The notes: generated by a model not told the origin, from the sequence alone. 64,000 nucleotides of DNA from Owenia fusiformis (GCA_903813345.2 CAIIXF020000006.1:18108348-18172347); one strand, 5' to 3'. Positions 42,701 through 48,211 are shown, counted from the first letter of the stretch. Numbers and translations: made by a program.

Positions 42701-45700
42701 TGTGAACACAAATTAAAACAATCGGCAATACAATGGATTCATCATCATAAAGTGTACTGGAAGATCACGTGAACACAAATTAAAACAATCGGCAATGCAA
42801 TGGGTTCATCATCATAAAGTGTACTGGAAGACCACGTGAACACAAATTAAAACAATCGGCAATGCAATGGGTTGATCATCATATATTGTACTGGAAGACC
42901 ATGTGAACACAAATTAAAACAATCGGCAATGCAATGGGTTCATCATATATTGTACTGGAAGACCATGTGAACACAAATTAAAACAATCGGCAATGCAATG
43001 GGTTGATCATCATATATTGTACTGGAAGACCATGTGAACACAAATTAAAACAATCGGCAATGCAATGGGTTCATCATATATTGTACTGGAAGACCATGTG
43101 AACACAAATTAAAACAATCGGCAATACAATGGATTCATCATCATAAAGTGTACTGGAAGATCACGTGAACACAAATTAAAACAATCGGCAATGCAATGGG
43201 TTCATCATATATTGTACTGGAAGACCATGTGAACACAAATTAAAACAATCGGCAATGCAATGGGTTCATCATATATTGTACTGGAAGACCATGTGAACAC
43301 AAATTAAAACAATCGGCAATGCAATGGGTTCATCATCATAAAGTGTACTGGAAGACCACGTGAACACAAATTAAAACAATCGGCAATGCAATGGGTTCAT
43401 CATCATAAAGTGTACTGGAAGACCACGTGAACACAAATTAAAACAATCGGCAATGCAATGGGTTCATCATCATAAAGTGTACTGGAAGACCACGTGAACA
43501 CAAATTAAGTTCATCATCATTAAGTGTACTGGAAGACCATGTGAACACAAATTAAAACAATCGGCAATGCAATGGGTTCATCATCATCATATATTTGTCA
43601 CGAGGACAATGCATTTCAAATAACAACAGAAACTCATGTTCAATTGTTACTGTTGTATACTTGAATATATAAATAAATATAAATAAATAAATAGAAATTA
43701 AAAAAGAAACCGAGCGACCAAAGTTAATAAGTGAATAAGGAATGATTAAAACACCTACATGTCTGTGATAAGAGTGGGATCTGGAAATGTATTGTTGGTG
43801 ATGTTTGTAAATGTCTGTCCTACCAGTGACCTGGAATACCAAAACGAAAAGTTATTAACATATAAATAATGAATGGGCATATCCTGTCCCATGGCACATG
43901 TTCTCCGGGCTACATCCATTGATATGCTTCTGCACAGATAATAATTCTTAGTAAAGAATATTACATGTGCTTTAAATTGAATGGTAATAATAATATACGT
44001 TATTGGTCATCAGGAGATCATAATACATACAATAGAACTGCTAGCTCAGGAAGACTACACCAGCATCTCCCTAACAAATAAACACACCCTCCCATAGAGG
44101 ACCAATGAACAGTTCTTTTTAGCTCATACGGTGTGGGGTATTGTAACAACCCACGATCTGTCCGTGTGTCTGTCCGACTGACAATTGTCGGTTTATCATA
44201 CAATTGTCACATTACACTTTTCTCCTGTATCATTAGTCTCGTCACACACACACCCTATGCAGACAGAGCCTGTGGGAAATATTGGGTGCGGAGCAAATGA
44301 GCGGAGGGTGCGGAGCTAACGGTCATTTTTGAATTTAAATTTGGGATATTTCTGAAACTAAGCCGTTTTGGGACTTCAAATATACCAAGATATGTGTATT
44401 TGACACCAAATATCAATACAATTGTGAAAATAGTAGCGCAATTCATTCTATAGCGACGCAGTGTGCCTTAAACCTTTCCCAGACCTATATATTTTGAAAT
44501 TATCCTTTTAATACTGAGTCCCCAGCATTCATAAAAAATGGTGTTCAAGGTACACTATCTATACAAATTATTTTTGCATCTTGGAAGCCAGGCAGTATCT
44601 GTGTGATTTTATAAAAATTCGGAAATGTTTTTCAGATATGAGCCCCCTCTAAATATTGGGTGCGGAGGGGCTCCATAAACGTACCTCCGCACCCAATATT
44701 TAGAGGGGGCTCATATCTGAAGAACATTTCCGAATTTTTATAAAATCACACAGATACTGCCTGGCTTCAAAGATGCAAAAATAATTTGCATGGGTAGTGT
44801 ATCTTGAACACCATTTTTTATGAATGCTGGGGACGCAGTATTAAAAGGATAGTCTCAAAATATTTAGGTCTGGGAAATGTTTAAGGCATACTGCGTCGCT
44901 ATAAAATGAATTGCACTACTATTTTCACAATTTTATTGATATTTGGTGTCAAATACACATATCTTGGTATATTTGGAGTCCCAAAACGGCTTAGTTTCAG
45001 AAATATCCCAATTTTAAATTCAAAAATGACCGTTAGCTCCGCACCCTCCGCTCATTTGCGCCACACACAATATTTTCCACAGGCTCTGTCCGCATAGGGT
45101 GACACACAACCTTGACATACTGAACCAATTAATTTTATTATAACACCACATACTTACACGACTGGTCCTAAACAGTTCTCTACTGTTCCAGCGTCGATGT
45201 CACATTCACAACCTAGACATGGGTCACCTGGCCTGGGGTAACGGTAGGGCGAATCAACAGTATCCTCTTGAGTGAACATTCCATTTCGAGTCTCATCTAC
45301 AATTGCAAACAGTCTTTGTTGTTAATAACGATATTATCACACTTATTTTAATACATAGAATCACAACTTTACAGGACTATCATGTTTCCCTGTTGTACAA
45401 ATTATCGGGACAAACTGACACATGTTACATTTCCACAAAAAATGGTTTCTGCGATTTTTAGAATCAATATTACTTGTTATTCATGTACACTTTAATTAGT
45501 TAGATTTTTTTTATAAATATTCAATAGAGAATGCGTTCACATTCCTTCGAAATCAAAAACCATCGAAATGTGAATACCTTCTGTACGAACGCTTTTAAAC
45601 GGACCCAATGGCGTTCGGATTAGACAGGTTTATTGTTCTCATTTAATTAGCTATTCTTATATTATATTGAGCAAAATATTTGGATTCTACTTTAGACAAT

Positions 45701-47580
45701 TTTCTACAAATTTAAAACAAAAATCTCGAGGCATTAGGCATTATTCTCGAAATGTATGAATAAACTTTTTTGTAGCAGTGGCGTTTTGCGTATCCCAAAA
45801 CGGTGGTGATCCTTTTGTAGTGGTTTTCTATAAAACTTATTTTGTAATTTTTTCTCTCAAAAACAATGGAATACATATTGCATAACTAATAATTAATGCT
45901 ATTATAAATATCATATGAAACCCTTTCCAGTTTAATCCAACAGTTTCAATTGGCCAAATACAAAGTGAAGCATTGCAGAATACTAGCATTATGGGTATTG
46001 GAGATTGGTAGATGCAGGTTTCTATGGCAACCCGTACTGCCATGGATACTGTGTCAGCCTAACCTTGGATGATGGGAGACCTTGAAAACCAATGTTACGA
46101 ATTGCCTTTATCCAACGTGTAATACTTTAATGAGTTGGGTGATTCTTGGAAAAGTATTTTTCCAATTTCCGGGTCAGATGCCTTTCGAATAATCAATAGA
46201 CAGACTCCACTGAGAGCTTTTTAGGAAACTCTACTGCCTACATGCATTAATATTCAGATGCAGATCGGAACGAATAACTGACTGGTAAATTGCCTACATT
46301 AAGAGGGTCCCTTTCAGAAAAGCTAACATCCTGTTTTATTAGACTCTTAATAGAGTCTATTGTTTTTGCCTGAATTTTCGGAAAAGTCAGTAAAAATTAA
46401 ATTTGGCAAGAATAGAGCATTATACATTTTCTTTCTCATTTTCTCATCAATATCAGATGTCAAAATTACTTTTTATTTAAAATCTGGAATCTGGAGTCTT
46501 GAATTTAATTTGTTCAATTTCACCAATCTAGTTTTCTATGCTATCAGATGAAAAATTAATTGAAATATCAGGTTTCGCTTCTGATTATATTCTGACATTT
46601 TTTCCATTCGAAGGGTAAAGTTACAATGTTACATATAATGTAGGGTTACATTGCAAGAGAAGCTAGCTGACGAACACCATATGATAAGGTTTAAGCTATA
46701 CGTTGTCTATTTAGACAGAATATAGCAATGCGCTGGCTAGAGAGGTCCGGAGACTTTGGGTTATCTTTAAGTTTGTTATTTATAACATCTGAAGTCCTCC
46801 CCCCATTGTCGCCTGTACATCGGTTGTACAATTTGACCTTCTCTTTTTGCATTGATCTTAAGCAATTCTTCCATCTAATATCACTGCAAACTCACTTGCA
46901 ATTTTGCTGAATTTTATTTGTTAATACTTATCGAAAATTGCAATTACAAACTGCGATGGTCTGTTAGTAAGAGTTAAATAGCAAGGTAAGAGAGAATTCA
47001 AACCTGTGGTATAAGATGGATATTTTTATTTTTGAGGTTTTAGGTATGCGATGTGTTGTTTCCTTTTAAAACGTTCTCACATATTCTTGAATATGAAGAC
47101 ATCTATCGTAAAGACAATAGAGATAGAAATGTCCTTTCTAGATCAGTATGCTATGCAAAGTTTACACATTAGGGCGTATTTCAAACGTTCATCAATTTTG
47201 TCATTCGTTATCCAAAAATGTTTTGTGCAAAAATTGACATGAACTCAACACGCTCTAAATATATTTAGACAATTGTTTTGACCTTTATACAAATTTTCTT
47301 TATATAATTGTAATTCAAACATTAAATAAAGTGGGAGTTTCCAAGCATGTAAATGACAGTGAAAAGCGCACCTCTGTGGAAATGGCATACATAGATATAT
47401 AAAATGGCACACATGACCTAACGTGATGAACATACCCTCTGTATATTCAACTGTCATGAAAGTACTGAAGCGGTCATTGTAAAACTCATGTGCGGGCCAG
47501 AAATCCTGGCCATGGGTAGGGGAGACACACAGAATCACATACACCACTCCCAGTAAGATCAGTCGTAGGAGAAACCTCAT
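223..47580 (-). CDS. Giant multidomain LRR / fibro-slime / cadherin / discoidin / EGF protein gene (3'-incomplete)
   Basis: Forty-five coding exons can be joined with GT-AG introns and matching phases from the ATG at 47580 to the donor after 223. Their lengths sum to 6375 nt, exactly 2125 codons with no stop, which is strong internal support. Domain order by approximate residue: signal peptide 1-25, LRR N-cap 49-94, LRRs 95-983, LRR C-cap 984-1051, FN3-like 1052-1167, fibro-slime 1168-1415, cadherin region 1416-1705, F5/8C 1706-1866, Cys-rich GCC2/GCC3-like 1867-2012, thrombospondin-type EGF 2013-2125. The protein continues beyond the left edge, so I cannot tell whether it ends in a membrane anchor. 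Many N-x-S/T sequons and paired cysteines fit an extracellular protein. LRR, discoidin and EGF modules usually bind proteins or glycans, so a role in adhesion or recognition is inferred. I do not recognise an orthologue. Exon coordinates are given in the domain entries below. Confidence 0.85.
846..956. mobile_element. GCCTTGCCCAA hairpin MITE, copy 1
   Basis: GGCCTTGCCCAACTCAGTCT pairs imperfectly with the right end AATACTGAATTAGGCAAGCC; the centre TTATCTTGATTTC/ATAAGATCAAAAA also pairs. The same TIR occurs at 2878, 37302 and 47857. Confidence 0.65.
1235..3627 (-). CDS. Gene 1 coding exons 41-43: Cys-rich ephrin-receptor-like (GCC2/GCC3) modules
   Basis: Exons 3461-3627, 2657-2816, 1235-1346. 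Each encodes repeated CxxCxxGxY-type cysteine patterns: CQRCVAGYYCEGDG, CEPCPEGH, CETGYACNAGLKYACPNGTY and CLMCEPGTYQDLPLQDHC with NCPTGFYSS. The last block matches the ephrin-receptor-like (GCC2/GCC3) signature best. The middle exon is looser and could be a TNFR- or VSP-like cysteine module. Twenty-five cysteines in about 146 residues indicate disulphide-stabilised extracellular stalk modules. Frame is kept across all three junctions (phases 0, 1, 2). Confidence 0.78.
1757..2566. mobile_element. TIR element whose termini are tandem 16-mers
   Basis: The left end is about six copies of CAACTCGTACCCAAGA (1757-1853). The right end (2518-2566) is about three copies of the same 16-mer inverted (TCTTGGGTACGAGTTG). 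The terminal ~48 bp are therefore inverted repeats. The AT-rich interior has no useful frame. It lies between exons 42 and 43. Confidence 0.7.
2878..2962. mobile_element. GCCTTGCCCAA hairpin MITE, copy 2
   Basis: Left AGCCTTGCCCCAAGTCGGT; right ACCAACTTAGGACAAGT; interior TTTTTACTTATCTGATCTTG pairs with AAAATAAGTAAAAG. Confidence 0.6.
3662..3744. repeat. 83-bp dispersed repeat, copy 1
   Basis: ACCCTGCGTGCAGAGTCTAG through ATGCAAAGGGT. It is nearly identical to 25930-26008, with short inverted ends (ACCCT/AGGGT). Confidence 0.75.
3841..5584 (-). CDS. Gene 1 coding exons 37-40: F5/8C discoidin domain
   Basis: Exons 5471-5584, 5210-5307, 4346-4459, 3841-3997. About 160 residues run from the opening Cys (CRDTIGIANAIIYDELMDAS) through GRGRLNMTF, GGWVADVSDTAQWIQADL, IQLQGREDENEWVTQVRILY and NPRAWFGQIALRFEVVGC. 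These are the diagnostic blocks of the coagulation factor 5/8 C domain: the W-x-Q-x-DL strand, the Q-G-R turn and the closing L/I-R-x-E-x-x-G-C. The length is normal for the family. Such domains bind lipids, glycans or proteins at the cell surface; which applies here is unknown. A foldback repeat starts about 15 nt past the exon 38 donor. Confidence 0.88.
4598..4845. repeat. G-rich dispersed repeat fragment
   Basis: A run of ten G's followed by GTGCGATTTTTTGGGTTTG, and at the right GGTGGTGCGATTTCATCCC and CTACGCCCATGCCTG, indicate a degraded member of the same TGCGAT-type family. It lies in intron 38. Confidence 0.4.
5080..5194. repeat. Foldback repeat next to the exon 38 donor
   Basis: CAGTTATGTCGGTATCATTG at the left pairs with CAATGATAGGGACATAACTG at the right, and GAATATATGCC with GGAATATATTC. 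The centre CCCTCGCAAGCTCGGG also pairs. The transcript strand would form this hairpin about 15 nt into the intron. Confidence 0.75.
5759..8422 (-). CDS. Gene 1 coding exons 32-36: cadherin-type segment
   Basis: Exons 8290-8422, 7851-7973, 7296-7483, 6411-6580, 5759-6015. Exon 34 ends and exon 35 begins within a cadherin repeat: YVLVLKVTDQG, then ILLLDVNDNCPE, which is the calcium-linker motif DxNDNxP. Exon 35 has the DxDxGxNxxI motif (DIDSGVNQDI), and exon 36 ends the repeat with AAIDKGDPPRGKTATVTITL. So one full repeat and the end of a preceding one are clear. Exons 32-33 precede it and are only weakly cadherin-like, with a Pro-rich linker. Exon 36 continues into a Tyr-rich linker that I do not recognise, leading to the discoidin domain. 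Calcium-dependent rigidity or adhesion is the family role. Confidence 0.78.
6624..6715. repeat. CATAGCCAGGGG dispersed repeat fragment
   Basis: GGCATAGCCAGGGGATGGGG followed by GTGATGGGTGCGATCACAC is shared with 12668-12720 and 20101-20150 (CATAGCCAGGGGGTGGG). The last bases are A-rich. It lies in intron 34. Confidence 0.55.
6971..7060. mobile_element. TTTAAGCCC foldback MITE, copy 1
   Basis: TTTAAGCCCTGCAGCC pairs with the right end GACTCGATG... in reverse (GTCTTGGGCTTAAA), and the right flank TTCTTTTCACACA is shared in inverse orientation with the copy at 52960. Confidence 0.55.
8681..11505 (-). CDS. Gene 1 coding exons 28-31: fibro-slime domain
   Basis: Exons 11229-11505, 10014-10103, 9556-9734, 8681-8877. 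Reading them together gives the fibro-slime family landmarks in order: LTDFSRGHPDF, a TFSDWFRDVSPSNHVY block, FYPLDGRGF, HNFGFTSS, GGDEMWLYINKTLVLQL and finally FHFDMFHVERYW with KIFIETVG. The family, named from Dictyostelium and Fibrobacter surface proteins, is a PA14-related beta domain in carbohydrate-facing extracellular proteins. That part is family knowledge; sugar binding here is inference. The usual GDDD metal-site stretch reads GGDE, so the acidic positions are reduced. The second exon is only 90 nt and abuts a 43-bp tandem array. Confidence 0.75.
10107..10400. repeat. 43-bp minisatellite abutting the exon 29 acceptor (7 copies, an eighth beyond an inserted MITE)
   Basis: The motif gcaatgtgac recurs at 10116, 10159, 10201, 10244, 10287, 10329 and 10372, a spacing of 42-43 bp. 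A further copy lies at 10833-10891, after an insertion. The array starts a few bases upstream of the AG of exon 29, whose pyrimidine tract is the end of the first unit. Confidence 0.93.
10401..10832. mobile_element. MITE (family A) inserted inside the 43-bp minisatellite
   Basis: The ends are imperfect inverted repeats: CCCAGATGCGAGTAG on the left, and the complement of CTACTCGCACCTAG on the right. The interrupted unit resumes with ATT repeated on both sides (10398-10400 and 10833-10835), a likely 3-bp target duplication. Related copies lie at 20760-21385 and 34146-34441. Confidence 0.75.
11650..12123 (-). CDS. Gene 1 coding exons 26-27: FN3-like beta-sandwich segment
   Basis: Exons 11988-12123 and 11650-11861. 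About 116 residues follow the LRR C-cap. The first exon carries a Trp (LTVSWEQPAD) and two cysteines. The second carries the late-strand pattern of fibronectin type III domains: YSCTVQTDDAGYTSAKSAPS, with Tyr, Cys and the S-x-P-S end. Two-exon coding with a central phase-2 intron is common for FN3. The match rests on pattern only, and another immunoglobulin-like fold is possible. The acceptor of exon 26 is copied eight times in an adjacent tandem array. Confidence 0.6.
12113..12590. repeat. Tandem array duplicating the exon 26 splice acceptor (57/61-bp unit, 8 copies)
   Basis: The motif cagctagagtatg starts at 12121, 12182, 12243, 12304, 12361, 12422, 12479 and 12540, giving 61- or 57-bp spacing (the short form lacks 4 bases). 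On the minus strand each unit holds ATATTAAC (branch-point-like), TTTCATACTCTAG (tract plus AG), and then the first 14 bases of exon 26 (CTGGATATAATGTC). The copy at 12113-12123 is the true exon edge. Confidence 0.93.
12661..14125. repeat. Decayed repeat tract with alternating ~140-bp units
   Basis: CCCAGAAAGCACCAAATAGCA-type blocks recur near 12813, 13099, 13417, 13630 and 13871. They alternate with CCCAGACATCATCAAATAGC-type blocks near 12943, 13232 and 13500, with G- or C-runs between them (ccccccctctgg). The tract starts with a GGGTGCGATGGGTGCGACC block shared with 6640. It fills most of the intron between exons 25 and 26. Confidence 0.7.
14321..45296 (-). CDS. Gene 1 coding exons 2-25: LRR ectodomain with N- and C-terminal caps
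   Basis: Exons: 45158-45296, 43759-43830, 38571-38645, 38298-38360, 37844-37921, 37201-37269, 36875-36946, 36019-36099, 35179-35250, 34862-34933, 34585-34737, 33897-33974, 26528-26662, 25643-25792, 25357-25506, 24860-24928, 20531-20671, 19894-20037, 18733-18876, 16825-17100, 15635-15847, 15386-15529, 14946-15161, 14321-14523. Exon 2 holds the N-cap cysteine cluster CLGCECDIDAGTVENC (C-x2-C-x-C-x9-C). Most following exons encode one, two or more repeats of the LxLxxNxI type, for example LNLNHNKI, LNLSNNLI, LDLNNNNL, LDLSFNRI, LDLSNNKL and LILNNNQI. Exon 25 holds the C-cap (NPLGCSCNN plus two later cysteines). All introns between exons 2 and 25 interrupt codons after the second base, so LRR exons can be added or lost without frame change. 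I count roughly 35 repeats. This is an extracellular-type LRR solenoid; the ligand is unknown. Confidence 0.85.
16021..16580. mobile_element. 560-bp hAT-like MITE with perfect 8-bp target duplication
   Basis: The element is bounded by CCCGGGGGTTTACTGTGTA and the complement of TATACAGTGAACCCCCCGGG, and flanked on both sides by ACTATCAG (16013-16020 and 16581-16588). The interior consists largely of diverged CCATACCAAATG-type short repeats. It lies in the intron between exons 21 and 22. Confidence 0.88.
17299..18479. mobile_element. CAGGGTGGGCC-TIR element with TA target duplication (1181 bp)
   Basis: Left terminus CAGGGTGGGCCAAAAAGGTA is repeated inverted at the right (TACCTTTTTTGGCTCACCCTG), and TA flanks both ends, as in Tc1/mariner-type elements. 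It contains AAAATGGCCGCC repeats, a (GGAC) microsatellite near 17920-17955 and a TCCGAACTTCGTTCGATGGG block shared with 63.8 kb. No transposase frame is visible. Confidence 0.78.
20101..20250. repeat. CATAGCCAGGGG dispersed repeat fragment
   Basis: Begins GCGCATAGCCAGGGGGTGGG with a CCCCCCACCCCAGCTGGCC partner, then A/T-rich sequence. Related to 6624-6715 and 12661. Confidence 0.5.
20760..21385. mobile_element. MITE family A, second copy (inverted), carrying a nested hAT-like insertion
   Basis: The sequence is the reverse complement of the 10401-10832 element: shared blocks include AACATGGCAGGGTATTACAA and CCCGACCTAGAAGTCACA. It is interrupted at 20868-21112. The right end carries CTCGCATCTGAGTAG; the left TIR is degraded. 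Confidence 0.7.
20868..21112. mobile_element. hAT-like nonautonomous element nested in MITE family A
   Basis: Termini CACTGGCGGAT and ATCCGCCCCTG are inverted repeats of the CAGGGGCGGAT type. The host element reads cggggagattcc where intact. Here gggag flanks both sides, a 5-6 base duplication still recognisable. The interior is rich in AAGGCC and GGGCCC blocks. Confidence 0.65.
21600..24200. mobile_element. CpG-rich cluster of related TIR elements in intron 17
   Basis: The segments 22030-22400 and 23600-23965 are diverged copies of each other (both contain TCAACTGTGTACGAACGGAC). Termini of the type ACACCAAACTAGTTCTC occur at 23602, and inverted at 23568-23585 and 24179-24194, so 23602-24194 may be one unit, with a neighbour ending at 23585. 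Between them, ACCGACC/GGTCGGT blocks occur at 22463-22552 and 23323-23367. This stretch has more CG dinucleotides than its surroundings. No transposase was recognised. Confidence 0.5.
24248..24833. mobile_element. TIR element (GGTATCGATATGGTGAA family)
   Basis: Left AAAGGATGGGTATCGATATG and right CATATCGATACCTATCCTTT are nearly perfect inverted repeats of about 25 bp. The interior has no long frame. A diverged relative with GATAGGTATCGATATGGCAA lies at 48793 inside another transposon. It sits just left of exon 17. Confidence 0.72.
25930..26008. repeat. 83-bp dispersed repeat, copy 2
   Basis: The same block as 3662-3744, except for a 4-base deletion (ACTACTGAAGACG versus ACTACAAGACG). It lies in intron 14 of gene 1. 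Confidence 0.75.
26822..27235. mobile_element. TTAA-flanked foldback MITE (414 bp)
   Basis: The arms start GGTCAGGGTGCATGATGGG and end CCCAACATGCACCCTGTCC, with TTAA on both outer sides. Paired internal blocks (TTTTCTGCAT, ACATGTTATTTTTCAAACAA, GTGCCTAGAAAAG) extend almost to the centre. TTAA targets are typical of piggyBac- or Kolobok-type elements; no transposase is present. Confidence 0.82.
27325..27492. repeat. 27-bp minisatellite, left part
   Basis: About six copies of CAGTGCCATTACTTATTACT with GTATAA, matching the array at 33322-33760. The two parts appear to be one array split by the insertion at 27494-33320. Confidence 0.88.
29200..30285. repeat. 1.1-kb foldback (arms ~500 bp)
   Basis: The left and right arms mirror each other around about 29750. 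Paired blocks include GATCTCTTAAAAGTATGGCT, CAAAATATGTTAGGTCATCT, GGTCTACACGACCTGTA and AATTTGGGATGGAGGGGGG. Arms differ by scattered substitutions, so the inverted duplication is old. Confidence 0.85.
30795..31670. repeat. Tandem repeat of ~330 bp, 2.6 copies
   Basis: Copies start near 30795, 31121 and 31458, with the recurring GTAGATAATC.GTTG, GGACCCCTGT.AAACCCCTC and CAATTGGCGGATCAACA blocks. The last copy is cut short near 31670. Confidence 0.85.
31752..31998 (+). pseudogene. Exon-like open frame captured in a transposon; weak TRP-channel resemblance
   Basis: An open frame of about 82 residues is bounded by a plausible acceptor (ending TTTTGGAG) and a good donor (GTAAGT after 31998). It encodes hydrophobic and aromatic blocks: SYVELLNGSFPGIARTYWFD, KVFDWILFPLSQLI, then CGQLF and YVIIYVNIPF. 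The LFP-containing stretch recalls the pre-S1/S1 region of TRPC-like channels, but the match is weak and from memory of the family pattern only. It lies on the opposite strand to gene 1, inside a 4.5-kb mobile element, so a captured host exon is the simplest reading. It could also be part of an element-encoded protein or chance. Confidence 0.3.
33322..33765. repeat. 27-bp minisatellite, right part
   Basis: About sixteen copies of the same CAGTGCCATTACTTATTA / GTGTATAA unit with small variants. It ends about 130 bp from the donor of exon 13. Confidence 0.9.
34146..34441. mobile_element. MITE family A, third copy
   Basis: Left end GATGCGAGTAGAAATGAT and right end CTACTCACATCTAGGT are inverted. 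Internal blocks (GTGAAATATCTTTTCTTGTG and CCGAATCAGCCACCTGGTG) match the other two copies. It lies in intron 12. Confidence 0.7.
35299..35815. mobile_element. CAGGGTGGGCC-TIR foldback MITE with TA target duplication (517 bp)
   Basis: The ends CAGGGTGGGCCAATAGAAAT and ATTTTTATTGGCCCACCCTG are inverted, and TA lies outside both. The interior is also near-palindromic: GATTATTTTTGGCTTGT on the left pairs with ACAAGCCAAAAATAAT on the right, and TTTTCTCTGCTTGAG pairs with CTCAAGCAGAGAAAA. The whole element could fold into one hairpin. Confidence 0.8.
36294..36778. mobile_element. Two adjacent palindromic MITE-like units
   Basis: 36294-36432 is a hairpin (GTTTTGGATATAGGG pairing with CCCTATATCCAAAAC). 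36436-36778 has 35-bp inverted ends (TGTATCTCATACTTCAGTGG; the right end is the inverse with GAGTATGAGATACA changes). It contains an inner hairpin of GGAGCGGG/CCCGCTCC near 36638-36716. Confidence 0.7.
37302..37703. mobile_element. GCCTTGCCCAA MITE, copy 3 (longer)
   Basis: Left AGCCTTGCCCAAGTCGATAT and right GAGACCGACTTGGGCA are inverted. The ~400-bp interior contains an uninterrupted but unrecognised plus-strand frame ending at 37579. It lies in intron 6. Confidence 0.6.
38643..43590. repeat. ~4.95-kb minisatellite filling intron 3 of gene 1 (64-67 bp unit, ~75 copies)
   Basis: The unit (64 or 67 bp) begins TACTGGAAGACCATGTGAAC and ends GGGTTCATCATCATAAAGTG or the shorter CATCATATATTG form. 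Copies differ by a few substitutions such as accatg/accacg/atcatg and aaaaca/aaatta, and blocks of variants recur in series, indicating unequal exchange or gene-conversion growth. The array begins exactly at the 3' splice site of exon 4: unit 1 contains the working acceptor, and every unit carries the same CTTCCAG acceptor on the minus strand. Intron 3 is 5113 bp and almost entirely array. A shortened unit (43508-43515) lies near the far end. Confidence 0.95.
44251..45101. mobile_element. 850-bp foldback element in intron 2 (arms ~400 bp)
   Basis: CACCCTATGCAGACAGAGCC at the left pairs with GGCTCTGTCCGCATAGGGTG at the right. The arms mirror almost fully to a short centre near 44675, where GGTGCGGAGG faces CCTCCGCACC. 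The flanks are both ACACACA-like, so the target duplication cannot be fixed. The arms are >90% alike by eye. Confidence 0.85.
47436..47580 (-). CDS. Gene 1 coding exon 1: signal peptide and N-terminal leader
   Basis: The exon starts at the ATG at 47580. It encodes MRFLLRLILLGVVYVIL, then a small-residue stretch (SPTHGQ) that fits signal peptidase cleavage, then an acidic/aromatic linker ending EYTEG. The donor GTATGT follows codon phase 1 and joins an acceptor at 45297 to restore frame. A clear acceptor (TTCTAG) lies 58 bases upstream of the ATG at 47639, preceded by a pyrimidine-rich run, so the first intron is in the 5' UTR. Confidence 0.85.
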
Positions 47581-47856
47581 TGTGAGGTCACATCGGGCCT
47601 CATCTTGTATCTATTGTAATGGCATCAAGTGGTAGGACCTAGAATTCGAAATAGACATAGATTAGAGAAGTAGAGAAGGGGAAAATCAATCGATTAACCA
47701 AAATACATTTTAATTCACTGCAATCAAAGTCATACAGCTTACTGTTTAGCTGTATACAATTTACTTTACATTCTTTATAACCCTCCTTTTGTATATAGTC
47801 TACCCATGTCAGATCGACCGATAAAATTTGATTCTGTGTTTCAAAACAATTATAAA

Positions 47857-47957
47857 GGCCTTGCCAAAGTCGTTGTTCTTTTCATTTTATTCATTTTCAG
47901 ATTCTAATGTTAATTGAAACTCAAGATAAATAAAAGATAAACCGACTTGGGCAATGC
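47857..47957. mobile_element. GCCTTGCCCAA hairpin MITE, copy 4
   Basis: Left AAGGCCTTGCCAAAGTCG pairs with right CGACTTGGGCAATGCT. It lies in the 5' UTR intron of gene 1. Confidence 0.6.
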
Positions 47958-48211
47958 TAAAGGGAATAGGTAGTACATTGATGTGGACGATGTTTAAGAA
48001 TTTACGATGTAATGTAATATAGATCTATGTCATTATCTTTAATACCAAGTCAAAAAGAGCAAGCCACGAGTTAAGAAAAATATCTATTGGCCATGAAGAT
48101 ATTTGTGTTACAAATACATTTGAGTAACGAAATAACAGCTTGATATGTCAAAATCCTCTAAAATACCACACATCTTTTTAAATACATCATTGCAATGCAC
48201 CATGAATTATA

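Noticed and set aside
38643-43590. CRISPR-like regular repeats
   Set aside because: The units are contiguous with no unique spacers, in a eukaryotic intron; it is a minisatellite.
44255-45097. Two similar 63-residue frames on opposite strands
   Set aside because: They are the two arms of the 850-bp foldback read in mirror image.
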